DNA from: Avena insularis
Lineage: Eukaryota; Streptophyta; Magnoliopsida; Poales; Poaceae
Assembly (NCBI GenBank): GCA_023614405.1
Contig: CM042688.1
Span: 375,955,331 to 376,019,330 of the forward strand
Direction: 5' to 3'
DNA: 64,000 nucleotides
A program made the translations under genes and the position numbers. Of the stretch, positions 47,541 through 60,220 are shown in pieces; position 1 is the stretch's first letter; every line of letters starts with the position of its first letter. The notes beneath the pieces are model-generated. The model did not search any database and was not told the origin of the DNA. It saw only the letters and a program-made list of their open reading frames with translations.

Positions 47541-48537
47541 ATTAAACTGCCAATTTCTAACAAGCAACTTCTACCATGTCTCTTTTTTCTACATGTAATC
47601 TGCATGCTAGAACACCTAAGGGTAAAGAGTGTACCAGATATGTACATACTGAAGAGATACACAAAAAATCAACATGTGCAGGAAACATTCGAATGAGATA
47701 CTACAAGACATTAGCAGTAGACAGGGCCTTGTTGCTGTACAAGCAGAATGAGCTTTTATTGTTGGCCATGAGAGTTGTTAGAATAATAGGGAAGTCGGAT
47801 GAGAAGCGTAGTTTTGCAAAGGCAGGATTGGAGGATTTGCTAGAAAGGATTGAAGCAATTGGGTGCTCAACACCAGATGACGACGATCAATATAATACAA
47901 TCCCTGATATGGAAGAATTCGAGCCGGATTTGACACTCTAGGCGACTCACATAACCAAGACTGCTCGTGACAGTGATGTGTAGCAAGAGGAGACGGACAA
48001 GCCTCCAGAGCTTGATCTTGCAGTTATCTTACCACCACCCCAATCAAAGACTAAAGGGAGCATGATTAAGAAGACTTTAGACACAAAAACAAAAGGGAAA
48101 CCAAAATCAGAAGGCTTGATTAAAATAAAATAACCAGAACTTGATTTAGATGGCGAGCCTATAAAAGGCTTGATAAGATGAAGTGGATGCGGAAAGAAGA
48201 GAGGGCATAATTTGCGTTCATGTCCAAAATGGAAATTGGCGAATGGTGAAGATGGAGCTCCTACAGGAAGAATCGGTAAAAATAGGAAAAGATTATGCAA
48301 AGGATGCAACAAGATCGAGGCTCAGAACGTACTGACATGTCCTTTGGCAAAACATGCACTGCTAATAGCTAGGGAGATAGAAAAAGCTAAAGGTCAACCA
48401 AAGTCAGACAAGAAGAATAAGAAGAAAAAATGAAAGTGATGAGGATAGTGAGGAGGAAGAGGAAACTTAAGGGGAGGAAGAGGAAGAGGTTAATGAGGTA
48501 GATGAAGACACATAAAATAAGGACGAAGAAGAGAATG

Positions 48538-48600
48538 ATGACAAAGAAGAAGAAGAAGAAGAAGAAGAAGATGAAGAAGAAGATGAAGAAGAAGAAGAAT
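48538..48600 (+). repeat. (GAA)n-rich tract
   Basis: Imperfect GAA/GAT triplet repeat coding for Glu/Asp in the FAR1-like tail. Confidence 0.85.
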
Positions 48601-48703
48601 AGGAGGAGGACGAGGACGAGGAAGAACCTCCAGCAAAGAGGACAAGGGGCTCTAACATCATGGTGAAACCGAAAAGCAAGAAATGATAGCCATCACCAAC
48701 ACC

Positions 48704-48708
48704 TCCAG
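48704..48708. repeat. Target-site duplication TCCAG, left
   Basis: TCCAG precedes the TG at 48709. The same pentamer is at 60221-60225 after the right LTR. With one copy removed, the FAR1-like frame reads on without a shift. Confidence 0.9.
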
Positions 48709-50015
48709 TGATACCTTCGATCTAGATTCACAGATGTAGTATAATAGATTTTTCCTAGAACACCTAGGTTTAATCGAACCTTGGAAAGCAATGCTAAAAG
48801 GAAATAAAAGGACACGTTTACAAGACTTTATTTCTTCATTTTACCTTAATTTACCAGGCCAATTAGTTTACTTTATAATGGGTTGAATCAGTGGATGGAA
48901 ATAGGCTAGGGTTGAAGATCCACCTGCAGCTGCACATCATATGTGATAAAAGATAATAATAAGCATAGTCATGTGTAATGTTTGAATGGAGATAATCTCT
49001 TGTGGGCAACACATCCTAATATACTAGAGACTCCATGATGCAGTGAGCATAGTAATAGTCTTTTAATCCAACCGAGTGCACACCGAAGCAACGGGCTACA
49101 AACGATTATTAAGTGTAAAGCACATATCAAAGCTTTAAGTAGTGATGTTGTTGTGATCCTGAATGGGTCGCTAAGCAAAGACCATACTACCCTTTCTATC
49201 ACTGGGGTTCCTATGAGATCACCGCTAGCCAAGTATCTCACCTCAATCCTTTATCAATCTATGTGATCATGGGTACCTACAAGTCCATAGATCGAGACAA
49301 GAGACAAAGACACAAAAGATACAAATCTCAATCACAAACAAAATACAATACTCCCATGAATTAGATGCACAGAATTGCTGCAATGTTTCTCCCCAACCCG
49401 CAGCCCGTGAGTACTACTCACTCATAACAAATAGATCGGAGATAGAAAACATTGTACAAATACTTAGATTGAAATCAAATATTCTTACAATGGTCGCCAA
49501 ATCACAAGGAGATCTAAAGTACAAATAAATGGCTATGGCTAATGGAGGGGATGGATGATGGAAGTCATGAATGATGGATGAACAATGGCACGGATCTCCT
49601 TTGGTGGTGTTGTGATGTAATCTAAGAACGGGGGCTCTGTTGCCGGCGGATGGAGCCTCAAAATATATAGGCGTCTTCATGAAAGTTGTAGGGTTTAATG
49701 AGACGAAGCCAATGCCACCTGGTATGGGCGCACAGTAAGGGCGGGCTCTGCCCGTACTAGTGGTCGTTAAGCTTGCTGACGCCTGATATGACTCCCCAAT
49801 TTACTTGGTCGTGTGGACTTCCTCAAAAACCTTCATTATGACTCCTGATTTCGCATTAAAAACCGTGATTTCCGGCACAACACAATTCAAAGAAAGCTTT
49901 TGCATATCTTTGCAATTATTAGTCATTAGTGACAAGGATTGAGAGTTTCTTGTTAATTGCTTGACTGAAAACAATGTTTAAGCATGGTGGAATATGACTA
50001 AGTTTGGAGCCATCA
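48709..50015 (-). repeat. Left LTR of element C
   Basis: 1307 bp, TGATACCTTCG to GGAGCCATCA on the plus strand. Followed by 'tctag', the mutated equivalent of the TCCAG duplication. A TATA-like box (minus, CTATATATTT) lies at 49670-49661. It carries one palindromic module at about 49721-49760. Confidence 0.87.
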
Positions 50016-52472
50016 TCTAGCAAAAGGAAAAAGGAGCACCAAGACCACAAATGCAACCAAGGAGAAAAAACTTCAACCACCAAATTCACCACCAAAAAGG
50101 AGGACAATATACAGGTTAAATTGATGTGTATCTGGTTGCATACTACTATGGAACAAAAGTATATTCTTGTTCTGTATCTAGTTGGATACTACTATGAAAC
50201 AAAAGTGTATTCTTGTTCTGTATAGAATGATATAAGTGTTACTGTTATAAAATAATATTTATGATAATGAGCCTCCTAAGATTTATAAAAATGATATTAT
50301 GCGGGTACAGACAATACATATTTGGATACTTCTTCTTTGATGATAATGAAACAACAGGAATCACATCATATAGTAGTGGGGGCGCATTACAGAAATATGC
50401 TAAGAACGATAGTACAGATTTCGTAATATAGGCAGTACGGGAATGCTTAACCTGACAGTACCGGTTTTGAATAAAAATAAGTACATGTTGTCACTAACTA
50501 AAAAACTAAGAAAGAAAAACTAAGATGGAATATAGGCAATACAAAAATATAAAGAAGGAAAAAATAATATGGAATAACTATGAAGATGAACTTCATGTGT
50601 GCATTACAAACCGCCTGACAGTAAAGCAGTACAAGATGCATAAAACCTAGAAGTACCACAATTTGAGATAAGGAAATAACATTACAATTAAAAAAAGTAC
50701 ATGAGTGGTTTAAAACATTAGGACATCCCAGCACTACAGATTTCAGATAAAAGGCAGTTCGATTATTGTAAGAAAGAGAAGTACATGAATACTATAGAGA
50801 GAGAAGTAATCAAAACATAGAGAGTAGTACAAATAGTACAACATCTTTAAAATGTCAAAATATCTTAACATCATAAATGTTTATAGCAACCATCCAAGAA
50901 GTAGTATTAAAAAGGAAAAATAAGTGATAAAAACTAATACTTTGTATCGTGACTATTACAATACAATAAATGTTTCAGATACATATGAGTGTCATACATC
51001 ATAGATCTACTTGAATCTATTGTTTCATCTCAGATAGCAGCTGCAGAAGATCTTCTTCTTTAGCAGACAAAGTAAGTTCTGGAGAGAGACACTGTATCTC
51101 CTCTGGAAGATCATCAAGAAGAACATTGTTCTCTGGATAGAAAAAGACAGTGTACATGAATTCTGCCTTCCAGTCCTAGGAACATTCCTAAAACATATTA
51201 AGAAAAGAAATATCAGCAAGCAAGAAGTGAAAAAAGTTGTGAACAGTTTCATTGGCAATGATAGGTGCCCCAAGAAACATACATCATAATTTAACATATT
51301 CTCAATGCATCGATCACCATCAAAGGTGTCAGCAAACTTGAGGGAATAGATTCCACATTCATTTATACCCTGGTGAGGCAAAGGGTCAACATAATGAGGC
51401 GCAGCTGAAACCCTAGTAAAATTATTCTGAGCAATCTTCTTGTACACATCTTTGTCAGTAACGGATTGCATAAGTTGTGCAAACCTTTTAGCCTATTTAA
51501 CCAACATTGGTCAAACCAATAGGCAAAAAAGAGGGAAAAGAAGAAAATAAAGTAACATTAGCAACTCACAATTTCCTTTACATCAACAACATAGAACTCA
51601 CTCCTTTTAGTTTCAGTACTGCTTCTTGTAGGACAATCCTTTGAATCTAGAACATCAATCATGTTATGGTGTTTGTTGGAAACATATACAACATGATGGT
51701 TAATATCTGAAACATGTATTTTCTTGCAATAAGGCAACATGATCTATTCAAGAAAATAACAAAAGACAAAGTTAGATAACATAAACTATAAGTGACAAAT
51801 TTAGATATGAAAACATAAAAGATATGTAAAACTGTGAAAAATAAGTAAGATATTTACTAACCAACTTTGCATTCAAGAGATTTTCTCCGGGGCTAAAATT
51901 TTTGTGAAAATTGTACACATCTGTATCCAGATCAAATTTACAACTCGACTTCATATTATCCATTCCAAGGACATTCTCCTTATAAGAAATTAAAAATAGT
52001 TAAAACATGAAAACATCAGAGCCCAAAGCTAAAGTATATACATATAACTAAATTCAAAACTATCCATTCAAAAGGCACTTAAAAGGAAAATTATCGATGC
52101 AAAATACGGGCTCAATGGAACACGACTACCAGACGTAAAGACGTGATTCTTTGTAGGATCAGTCTTCCATTGAGAAATGGCATAGTGCATCACTTCGCCT
52201 TTAAGCTACCCAGAATCATCAAAATTCTTTACAAAATCTTTGTTGGTATAGGACATATCAACTTCTACTCCCGTAGAGTGAGTTCCATGTGCAAATACAT
52301 AGAAAGTTTTGCTACACATGTGAAAAGAGAAGTTCACACAATTAATTTTACTTGCAACAGTCATAATTTAAAGAAGTACAAACATATGAGCATGGGAAGT
52401 ACGAGAACCATACAATACATAAGTACAATAATGGTAATACAGGTAAGTGCAAGACGAACAAGAAAAAACAAA
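50016..52472 (-). repeat. Duplicated flank (FAR1-like tail and Ulp1 3' half), copy 1
   Basis: Collinear with 60221-62674 over its full length, from 'agcaaaaggaaa' to 'acaagaaaaaacaaaag'. Similarity stops abruptly on both sides: at the LTR border on the left and at 52472/62674 on the right. The copies differ by small indels and about 5-8% substitutions by eye. It contains the last exons of the Ulp1-like gene, on the minus strand. Confidence 0.9.
51017..52340 (-). pseudogene. Ulp1-like (C48) protease fragment, copy 1
   Basis: Minus-strand exons with plausible GT-AG borders: a segment around 52330-52085 ('YTNKDFVKNF'-like, 'PRLSPYFAS'-like), ~51960-51860, 51740-51571 ('INHHVVYVSNKHHNMIDVLD'), about 51489-51283 ('HQGINECGIYSLKFADTFDG') and about 51185-51017. 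His (HH.V.V.N), Asp (VLDS) and the Gln..Cys (QGINECG) elements of the Ulp1 fold are all present, with HH where most Ulp1 proteins have HW. The final exon has a TAG just after its start (TCC-TAG versus TCC-CAG in copy 2). The upstream half of the gene is missing because the duplication ends at 52472. Confidence 0.6.
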
Positions 52473-53990
52473 AGAACTATAAGTAATTCAGCATTTAAAC
52501 TTGAAACAACGAGAATGAGAATTCACTTATGTTTGGTAGTCAAATGCGCTTAGCACTTCATTCATTTGCGAGGCTTATCAAAGTTAGAGATATGACAAGA
52601 GTACAATACAAGCTTCGATAATTCAAGACGATAAAAGTAAAGTTTAATATAGGTATAAATAACTAGAAGTGTAGCAATCAATCCAATTCTTCTAGTTAAC
52701 TCTCAGCTTGCCAAGGAACACTAGGATGTTTAAATAACATAATTGAGTAAGAGAGTTTCATGTCCTAAGTAGCATAACAGCGAAGTGTCCCACATCAGTA
52801 AATTAAGTCTATCAAAAACACTTCTAATCCAATCACTATTTTTCAAGAAAAAATCGTAGAGTAGTAATGAGACCATGCTAAGGACTTGTTATGTGGATCC
52901 TCATAGATATATTTTCTTTTTATTCTTTCAAGGATTGCTAGCTGTTTCTTTTGCAAGTGCTTGCACAACCTTTGAGAGTACAAATACTTTTTACCATATA
53001 TTGACACGTATGCCACTCATGTCATCTACTCATAGCCGAAATCTGGGGTTATACCATAGATCGTTCAAAAGCTAGCGGAGTTGTTGGCATCCCAAAGGTG
53101 TGCATAAGAAACATAAAACAAAATTGTCTCTTTTTTGAGATAGTACCGCGGTTTGATCCACAAGGTTAGCTTTGGCATGCATCACAATTACCACTAGACT
53201 TTATTTCAATAAAACAACTCCTTTCATGAGTGCCATCAAGACTATCAAAATATCTATGGGGTTAAGTATCTTAAAGGGTATACTCTCAAGACAATAATTC
53301 ATCAAACAAGTCATAAATTTTAGAAATTTTTTCTTCTTGTACTTGTTTGGCAATATTATTTCCAAGGCAAGACTCGGTTAGCTAAAGGAACTAGAGCAAG
53401 AGCTTCAATAACTAATCATCATACTAATAAGAAGCTTTACTCTAACCATATTAAATTACTCCCACAAGCATGGCATCTTAGCAAATCAACCAACTAAGAT
53501 AAACAACTTAAACTTCAAAAGTTGGAGACATAGGACATACCTCTCATAAGTCACTTCAAAATTCTCTTCCTTATAGGGATGTGTTCCTTCAAAACTCAAA
53601 CACGATTATTCTCAATAAATTATTAAAGCAAAGAGGCAAAGTGCGAATCCACATTTACGAAAAAGGAAGAATATACAAACTTTTTATATTTTTGAGGATA
53701 GGGATTAAAAAATAGAAAAGAACTTGCGACCAAGCAAGGGTTTTAAGAAAAAAAAGAAAAACAAAAGTGAACTAAAAAGCAAAGGAAAAGAAAAGTTTTG
53801 GAACGGGCCAACACGAATGTTTCAAAGCTCCCAAGGAGCTGGAGTACAACCTCATTATTACACAAATAAATTTGTCGGGGGAACACACCCCCAAGCTCAG
53901 GCTTTTGCAAGCCCTTTTGTTGCTCATTATGGTGGCGGTGGATAGTTTCCCATGTTCAATTGGCTGCTCCAATCATGGAACTAGGTGGCA
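52473..53990 (-). other. 3' internal region of element C
   Basis: Non-coding, AT-rich. On the minus strand it follows the ATHILA ORF-1 and begins with 'gcaaaagcctgagcttggggg' (about 53911-53890), also found after the ORF in element A. It ends abruptly at the duplication breakpoint 52472/52473. Confidence 0.5.
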
Positions 53991-55156
53991 AGGATTGCAG
54001 TAGCATCTCGAAGGTTGATGGATAGGTTTTTCATGTTTTGAATATTTCCTTTGAGTGCATAGATGTCTTCATAGGTGGTGTAGTAGTTTGGTGGCTGCTC
54101 ATCTTGTTCGAGTCCTCCTTGTTCTACTTCTTCATCTTCTCCTCCTCCTCCCATGGGTATTTCTTGTTGGGATATATTAGCCTCAACCTATGCGTCAAAA
54201 CACAAACATCCATCCTCGATAGAGAATAGACCATTAGGCAAAGGAGCCGGGATCAATTGATCCGCTCCAGGTATATCAAGGAAGTATCTACCATGAGTTT
54301 TAGAAACCATACCACATGCTCTTAGAGTGGGGAGAACGAGATGGTGACTTCCTGTCAACAGTAGGATGTTATCTAGGTTGATGTGAAGTGCGCATGCAAG
54401 AACGGTCACAACTCTCACTCCGCATATGGGTCCTCGAGATTGAAGAGCTTGATGCTTAAGGTAAAACACAAGAATAGCACCCAAATTTGGCATTAAGTTA
54501 CAATTAACAATAGTAGCCTTTGCGAGGATCAACATGTCCTCCTCATTAACTCTAGTAAACTCACCACGTGCCTGCAAGGTGTTAGCAATTACATAAAATA
54601 AATAGCGAATAGTAGGATGATCAATTTGGTTTCCCTTGGGTGTGTTTCCACGAATTCTTATTAAATTAAAGTACTCCCAAGGTGCAGGATTTAAAATAAA
54701 AGTAGTTGTGCGTACATCGGTGGTGTTGTTGGTAAACCCAAAACATTGAGCCTATTGGTTGAGTGTTAGGATGTACTCACGGTTTATAAGGAATAATTTG
54801 ATGCGATCAACTCCGGGCCTTTGTTCCTCGGTACAATAGTAAGGGTCAATTGTATGTGTCAATGTGCTGAAGAACTCAAGCGTCAAGCGGCAATACATGG
54901 CAACATCTTGAAAGGCAAAGTCATACAAACCAACATTATTGCAAAATAAACCGAAAGCAGCACGAATGCCAAGTTGGTTCAGGATATAGGGACACGTCCA
55001 CTTGGTGGACTTGATTTCTCGGAGCTTGATACGATTGAAACGGTTTAGCTGAAACTCCTCAATGAACTCGACACCAAGTGACTCGGGGGTCAACGCATCA
55101 ACGGATGGTGCGGAGGACTCCGCAGTCATCTCACGTGTACGTCTCCTCGTGTTCAT
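53990..55156 (-). pseudogene. ATHILA ORF-1 family protein of element C, broken
   Basis: Starts at 55156 (MNTRRRTREMTAESS) right after the intron. One frame continues to about 53990, with stops at about 54749 (after 'YILTLNQ') and at 54188 (after 'CLCFDA'). It shares blocks with element A: 'YCRLTLEFFSTL', 'RYLFYVIANTL', 'EFTRVNEEDMLILAKA', 'RACGM' and 'APLPNGLFSI'. The acidic tail with 'GGGGEDEEVEQGG' follows. Domain order and length match the 386-codon counterpart in element A, so the gene was full length before decay. Confidence 0.75.
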
Positions 55157-55389
55157 CTAAAAATAATAGGATAAAGTAAATAAAAATTGCTAATAATATT
55201 TTTAGTCCAATAGAAACATAGCATAAGTGATTCTCCATACTAATTACAAAAGAAACTCCTCTAAAACAATAATAAGCATGCTCAATATCTAGATTGAATT
55301 AAGAACAAGACCTAAGTGTAGATTGACAATGATAAAAGATTAAGTGAAGCTTTTGTACAAATAAGTTGAGGATCGGAGGAGAATCATAC
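55157..55389 (-). other. Putative intron before ATHILA ORF-1, element C
   Basis: Donor CTAAG|GTATGATTCTCC at 55389 and acceptor TATTATTTTTAG ending at 55157, 233 bp, placed exactly as in element A. Bases around the donor (GATCTAAG/GTATG versus GATCTATG/GTATG) are conserved between the elements. Confidence 0.62.
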
Positions 55390-55543
55390 CTTAGATCGAT
55401 TGAGTGTGAGGAATCAAATGAAGATAGAGTAAATTTGAAGATCCAGTGGAGGTGGTTTGGAGTTTGGAGGAAGGAGAAAGATAAAGATTTGTTTTGGGGA
55501 TTTTTAGGTACCTCCTCGTGCTAGTTATGATGGTCACGTACGT

Positions 55544-55862
55544 GGTATGGACGAGCGATATAGCCGGAGCCCGTCCATACTGGGTGACATACCTTGTGGG
55601 CGACGACTCCCTTCTAGCGTTGCACTCGGTACGAGTGTGCGGTACGGTCACGCACGCCCATACTGCTGGTCGTTATCCATTTGGTATCTTCGCTTGAATT
55701 TTGATGTTTTGCTCGAGGGTACGGTACGGGCGCACGGTACGGGCGCGTTCGACCGTACTGGTGGTTGTTAAGAGCACTGTTTCCTACGACAAAAATCAGA
55801 ATTTCTATCTTCCTATGCCTCGATGTGGTACGGGCGCATAGTATGGTCCCTTCCGGCCATAC
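55544..55862 (-). repeat. Four palindromic modules in the spacer of element C
   Basis: Modules at about 55544-55582, 55627-55674, 55717-55760 and 55826-55862 contain 'ggtacgg' or 'ggtatgg' words facing 'ccgtac' or 'ccatac', spaced ~80-110 bp. One related module is in each LTR (49721-49760 and 59926-59965). The layout parallels element A, though the sequence differs. Confidence 0.72.
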
Positions 55863-55870
55863 AAACGGCT

Positions 55871-57133
55871 TGTGAGCTACAAAACTCAAAGAATTTGATT
55901 AGAAGCTCCATGCATCTTTGCACATATTATCAAAGGACAAAATAACAACAAATATACTTCATAAAAATTTCAGCAATACTTCTTAGGCCACGTGTTAGTA
56001 AAATAAAAGATTGAGGATTACCTTATTTCTTCTCCTCTTTCCAAAGGTCTTTTGAACATTCTTTATTAAAGCAAAACAAAACAAAAACAAAAACTAACAA
56101 AACTAACATAAAAGTAAAAAAAAACTTTATTTAACATGGGTTGCCTCCCATGAAGCGGTTCTGGTTATGGTCAATTAGCTTGACCCTGATGGCAATCATT
56201 TAAGTTTAAGAAGTGGAATACCCACTCCAAAATAGTTGGCTTTTAAAGTAATTATTATACCATCATCATCATTAAGCTTGGCCTTCTTTTTCCTTAGGAA
56301 AGTGGACTATAAAAGGATCTCTAGATGGCAGCCCTATTCTCACATTTCCCTCATGTAAATTAATTAAAGCCTTAATAGTTCTTAGGAATGGCCTACCTAA
56401 AATTATAGGTGCTATGGGATCTTCAGGCATGTCCAGAATAACAAGATCAATAAGAACGGGACTACCTTTAATTTCAACTACTATATTTTCTTTTATCCCA
56501 ATATTGTGAGCTACAAAACTCAAAAAATTTGATTAGAAGCTCCGTGCGTCTTTGCGCATATTATCAAAGGACAAAATAACAACAAATATACTTCATAAAA
56601 ATTTCAGCAATACTTCTTAGGCCACGTGTTAGTAAAATGAAAGATTGAGGATTACCTTATTTCTTCTCCTCTTTCCTAAGGTCTTTTGAACATTCTTTAT
56701 TAAAGCAAAACAAAACAAAACAAAACTAACAAAACTAACACAAAAGTAAAAAAAACTTTATTTAACGTGGGTTGCCTCCCATGAAGCGGTTCTAGTTACG
56801 GTCAATTAGCTTGACCCTGATGGCAATCATTTAAGTTTAAGAAGTGAAATACCCACTCCAAAATAGTTGGCTTTTAAAGTAATTATTATACCATCATCAT
56901 CATTAAGCTTGGCCTTCTTTTTCCTAGGGAAGTGGACTATAAAAGGATCTCTAGATGGCAGCCCTATTCTCACATTCCCCTCATGTAAATTAATTAAAGC
57001 CTTAATAGTTCTTAGGAATGGCCTACCTAAAATTATAGGTGCTATGGGATCTTCAGGCATGTACAGAATAACAAGATCAATAAGAGCGGGACTACCTTTA
57101 ATTTCAACTACTATATTTTCTTTTATCCCAATA
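55871..57133 (-). repeat. ~634 bp tandem duplication covering the protease end of element C
   Basis: 'tgtgagctacaaaactcaaa' recurs at 55871 and 56505, and everything between is repeated to 'tcttttatcccaata' (56489-56503 and 57119-57133). The duplicated unit includes the C-terminal protease coding and the following leader. The left unit therefore holds a second, partial protease (56523-56272), with a frameshift after 'HFPK'. Confidence 0.9.
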
Positions 57134-57420
57134 GCTTGTTTATAAGTTGAATCTACTAGATGGAGTCTCAATTAAGTAGTGACAAATGGCACCAAGTTTA
57201 ATTTGTCAAATAAGCTTTTGGAAATTGTTGAGACACTCGCACGAAGATCACAAAGTGCGGATATCTCATTGACTCCAAACTTAACTTTAATAGTGGTCTC
57301 AAATATATCATCTAGATTAGTAGGAAGCTTATCATCTAGTCTTTTATACTCCATCTCTAACTCGCGAAATTTAGATGCTACTTGTTGTATAAATTGTTGG
57401 TACATAGCATCATTACCTTG
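56827..57420 (-). pseudogene. Protease region of element C, broken
   Basis: One frame from about 57420 to 56827 with stops near 57418 and 57174. It carries 'CDLRASVST' (Gly of the DLGAS motif changed to Arg) and 'PIILGRPFLRTI'. The Arg substitution in the active-site loop and the stops show it is dead. It is homologous to 27467-28039. Confidence 0.75.
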
Positions 57421-58717
57421 TTATATACCGATGTTCTTCATGCTGATCATCTTTAGTAGATATTCCACGGTATATTCCGGTGTCGGCGTGTTGCTATAAT
57501 CCAGCTCTTCAGGTTTCTCTTCATTGGTTACTACCCTCATCATCTTGAGGTCTTCTACCGGATTTGGCTCGGGTTTTCCAGCAAACTTTGCTAGTATGAG
57601 AGATTGACTCTCATCTGCTTTACCCAGCTGAGTCTCCATCGTATTTGTCCTTTCTTATAGAGCCTCCACATCATTTCTAATTGCAATGGCCTGGTTAGAT
57701 AATTTTCCTATACTACCTTCACGGTTCTCCGTGATTTTAATAAGCATGTTATTTTCTTGGTTTGAGCTTGTATAAAGGTTCTAACAGTTTGCTCAAACGA
57801 GAGATTGCCATGATTTGCTTCATTATTATTATCATAATTATTGTAAGGAGCTCATGCAGGATTAGGATAATGTTTTCGAACATTAGAAGCATAATGATTT
57901 TTCCATGCGGGATTAAAAGGAGTGCTATCTATAAAATTGACATCATTAATATCGGTAGCAATAACATTAACTTGGGTATCTTCTTTACCTTTTACTATAC
58001 TAAGCAGCTCGTCTACCTTATATGTAAGCTCTTCATTATTTACCTTGGTGATTGAACTTACTCTCTTCGAGGTTCTTTCCACATGCCATTGGGCATGATT
58101 ATCTTGCATATCATCAAGTAATTTCTTTGCAACACTCACTTGCTTTCCCATGATTGTTCCTCCTGCTGCAGTATCTAGCATAGACTTAGACATTGGGTTC
58201 ATACCATTATAAAACAAATGTAATATAATCTATTCTTACATCCCATGACTAGGACAGTTCATTACGGCTTCTTTCATCCTTTCACACGCAAGCGCTAGTG
58301 GCTCATGGTCTTCTTGTCTAAAACTTATAATGTTGGATCTTAGCTGCATAGTTTTAGCTGGGGGAAAATTTTAGTCATAAACAAATTAGTACATTCCTCC
58401 CAAGATTTAATAGTGCCCTTTGGTAGAGATAGCAACAAATCCTTATTGTTTCCTCTAAGAGAGAGAGGAACCAACCATAATTTAACAGCATTTGGATCTA
58501 CATCCTCAATACGCATCATGTCGCAAATTTTAGTGAAAGTGTTTAAGTACAAACCTGAATCTTCAGAAGATGAGCACCCAAATTTGTTTTGTTGAACCAA
58601 GCTTAAAAGGTTAGGCTTTATTTCATATGTTTCTGCATCAACATCGGGCTGAGTGATAGGTGCATGAATAAAATCATAAGTGGGAGTAGCATACTCCCCT
58701 AGTCTCTTTTGAGCCAT
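57421..58717 (-). pseudogene. gag of element C, broken
   Basis: Starts MAQKRLGEYATPTYDF at 58717 and falls into at least three frames (58717-58340, 58217-57852, 57639-57421). It carries the gag core 'VKLWLVPLSLRGNNKD' and the 'FYNGMNPMSKSMLDTAAGG' segment shared with element A. Frameshifts near 58345 and between 57850 and 57640. Confidence 0.8.
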
Positions 58718-58894
58718 GCTCTCTTATATTTTTGGTAATTTTTAAGTAATGAAAACAAATAACAAGTAACTAATTTTTTGGGGTTTTCAAATATATAACA
58801 AGAAAGTAAACTAATAATAAGAAATACACTACAAACTAATAATAAAACTAAAAACAAGGTCTCTAGTGACCTCACCAGGATAGCGAAATTTCTT

Positions 58895-58912
58895 TCCCGG
58901 CAACGACGCTGG
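58895..58912 (-). other. Primer binding site region of element C
   Basis: On the minus strand, CCAGCGTCGTTGCCGGGA lies ~10 bases after the LTR's TATCA. It is a TGGCGCCGTTGCCGGG-type site with substitutions, confirming minus orientation. Confidence 0.65.
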
Positions 58913-58921
58913 AAAAAGGGA

Positions 58922-60220
58922 TGATACCTTCGATCTGGATTCACGGATGTAGTATAATAGCTTTTTCCCTAGAAGACCTAGGTTTAATCAAACCTTGGAA
59001 AGCAATGCTAAAAGAAAATAAAAAGGACACGTCTATAAGAACTTGTTTCTTTGTTTTACCTTAGTTTACCGGACCAATTTAGTTTACTTTATAATGGGTT
59101 GAATCAATGGATGGAAATAGGCTAGGGTTGAAGATCCACCTACAGCTGCACATCATATGGGATAAAACATAATAATAAGCATAGTCATGTGTAATGTTTG
59201 AACAGAGATAATCTCTTGGGGACAACACATCCTAATATACTAGAGCCCCCGTGATGCAGTGGGCAAAGCAATAGTCTTCTAATCCAACTGAGTGCACACC
59301 GAAGCAATTGGCTACAAATGATTATTAAGTGTAAAACACATATCAAAGCTTTAAGTGGTGATTTTATTGTGATCCCGAATGGGTCGCTAAGCGAAGACCA
59401 TACTATCCTTTCTTTCGCTAGGGTTCCTATGAGATTGGTGCTAGCCAAGTATCTCACTTCAAGCCTTTATCAATCTATGGGATCTTGGGCACCTATAAGT
59501 CCACAGATCGAGACAAGAGATAAAGAAACAAAAGATACAAGTATTAATTGCAAACAAATTACAATACTCCCATGAATTAGATGCACATAATTGCTACGAG
59601 GTTTCTCCCCAACCCACAACCCATGAGGACTACTCACTCATAACAAATAGATCATAGATAGAAAATAGCGTACAAATACTTAGATTGAAATGAAATATTC
59701 TTATAATGGTCGCCAAATCACAAGGAGATCTGAAGTACAAAGCAATGGCTATGGCCAGTGGAGGGGATGGATGATGGAAGTGATGAACAATGGCATGGAT
59801 CTCCTTTGGTGGTGTTCTGATGTAATATGAGAATGGCGGCTCTCTAGCCGGCGGCTGGAGCCTCAAAATATATAGGCGTCTTCACCAAAGTCGTAGGGTT
59901 TGAAGAGACGAGGCTAACGCCACCTAGTAAGGGTGGACGGTACGGGTGGGCTCTGCCTGTACTAGTGGTCGTTAAGCTTGCTGGCGCCTGGAAATGACTC
60001 CCCAATTACTTGGCGGTGTGGACTTCCTCAAAATCCTTCATTATGACTCCTGATTTCACATTAAAAACTGTGATTTCCTTCACAACACAATTCAAAGAAA
60101 GGTTTTGCATATCTTTGCAATTATTATTCATTAGTGGCAAGGATCGAGAGTTTCTTGTCAACTGCTTGACTTAAAACAATGTTTAAACGCGATGGAAGAT
60201 GGCTAATTTTGGAGCCATCA
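58922..60220 (-). repeat. Right LTR (5' LTR) of element C
   Basis: 1299 bp, from TGATACCTTCG to GGAGCCATCA on the plus strand, followed by the intact TCCAG duplication. TATA-like CTATATATTT on the minus strand at 59875-59866. Confidence 0.9.

Larger units (their letters stand above)
47560..48708 (+). pseudogene. FAR1-like / MULE transposase C-terminal region, broken
   Basis: One reading frame runs from about 47564 to 48430, with stops at 47939, 47987 and further sites downstream (TAA near 48131, TGA near 48180). A helical segment (YYKTLAVDRALLLYKQNEL, then ERIEAIGC) resembles the C-terminal part of FAR1/FRS-type proteins. Two zinc-knuckle-like blocks follow: 'CGKKRGHNLRSCP' and 'CKGCNKIEAQNVLTCP'. 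Then comes a Lys-rich stretch and, after a frameshift near 48425, a Glu/Asp-rich tail from (GAA)n DNA. The N-terminal and catalytic parts are not in the window. An LTR element cuts the gene at 48708 and it resumes at 60226. FAR1-like transcription factors and MULE transposases share this architecture, so either is possible. Confidence 0.55.
48709..60220 (-). mobile_element. Athila-like element C (minus strand), rearranged
   Basis: LTRs at 48709-50015 and 58922-60220 with TG..CA ends and flanking TCCAG. Gag, protease, intron and ATHILA ORF-1 follow in minus orientation; no reverse transcriptase or integrase. The 2.46 kb at 50016-52472 is not element sequence: it is a second copy of the flank 60221-62674 (FAR1-like tail plus Ulp1 gene 3' half). 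The left LTR is therefore best read as a solo LTR joined by a tandem duplication to a truncated element copy. LTRs differ by several percent by eye. Confidence 0.82.

Noticed and set aside
48467..48679. Poly-Ser ORF on the minus strand
   Set aside because: It is the antisense of the (GAA)n acidic tract of the FAR1-like tail.
52143..52553. Plus-strand ORFs at 52143-52553 and 62342-62641 as genes
   Set aside because: Antisense to Ulp1-like exons. The minus strand has splice sites and protease motifs; the plus frames do not.
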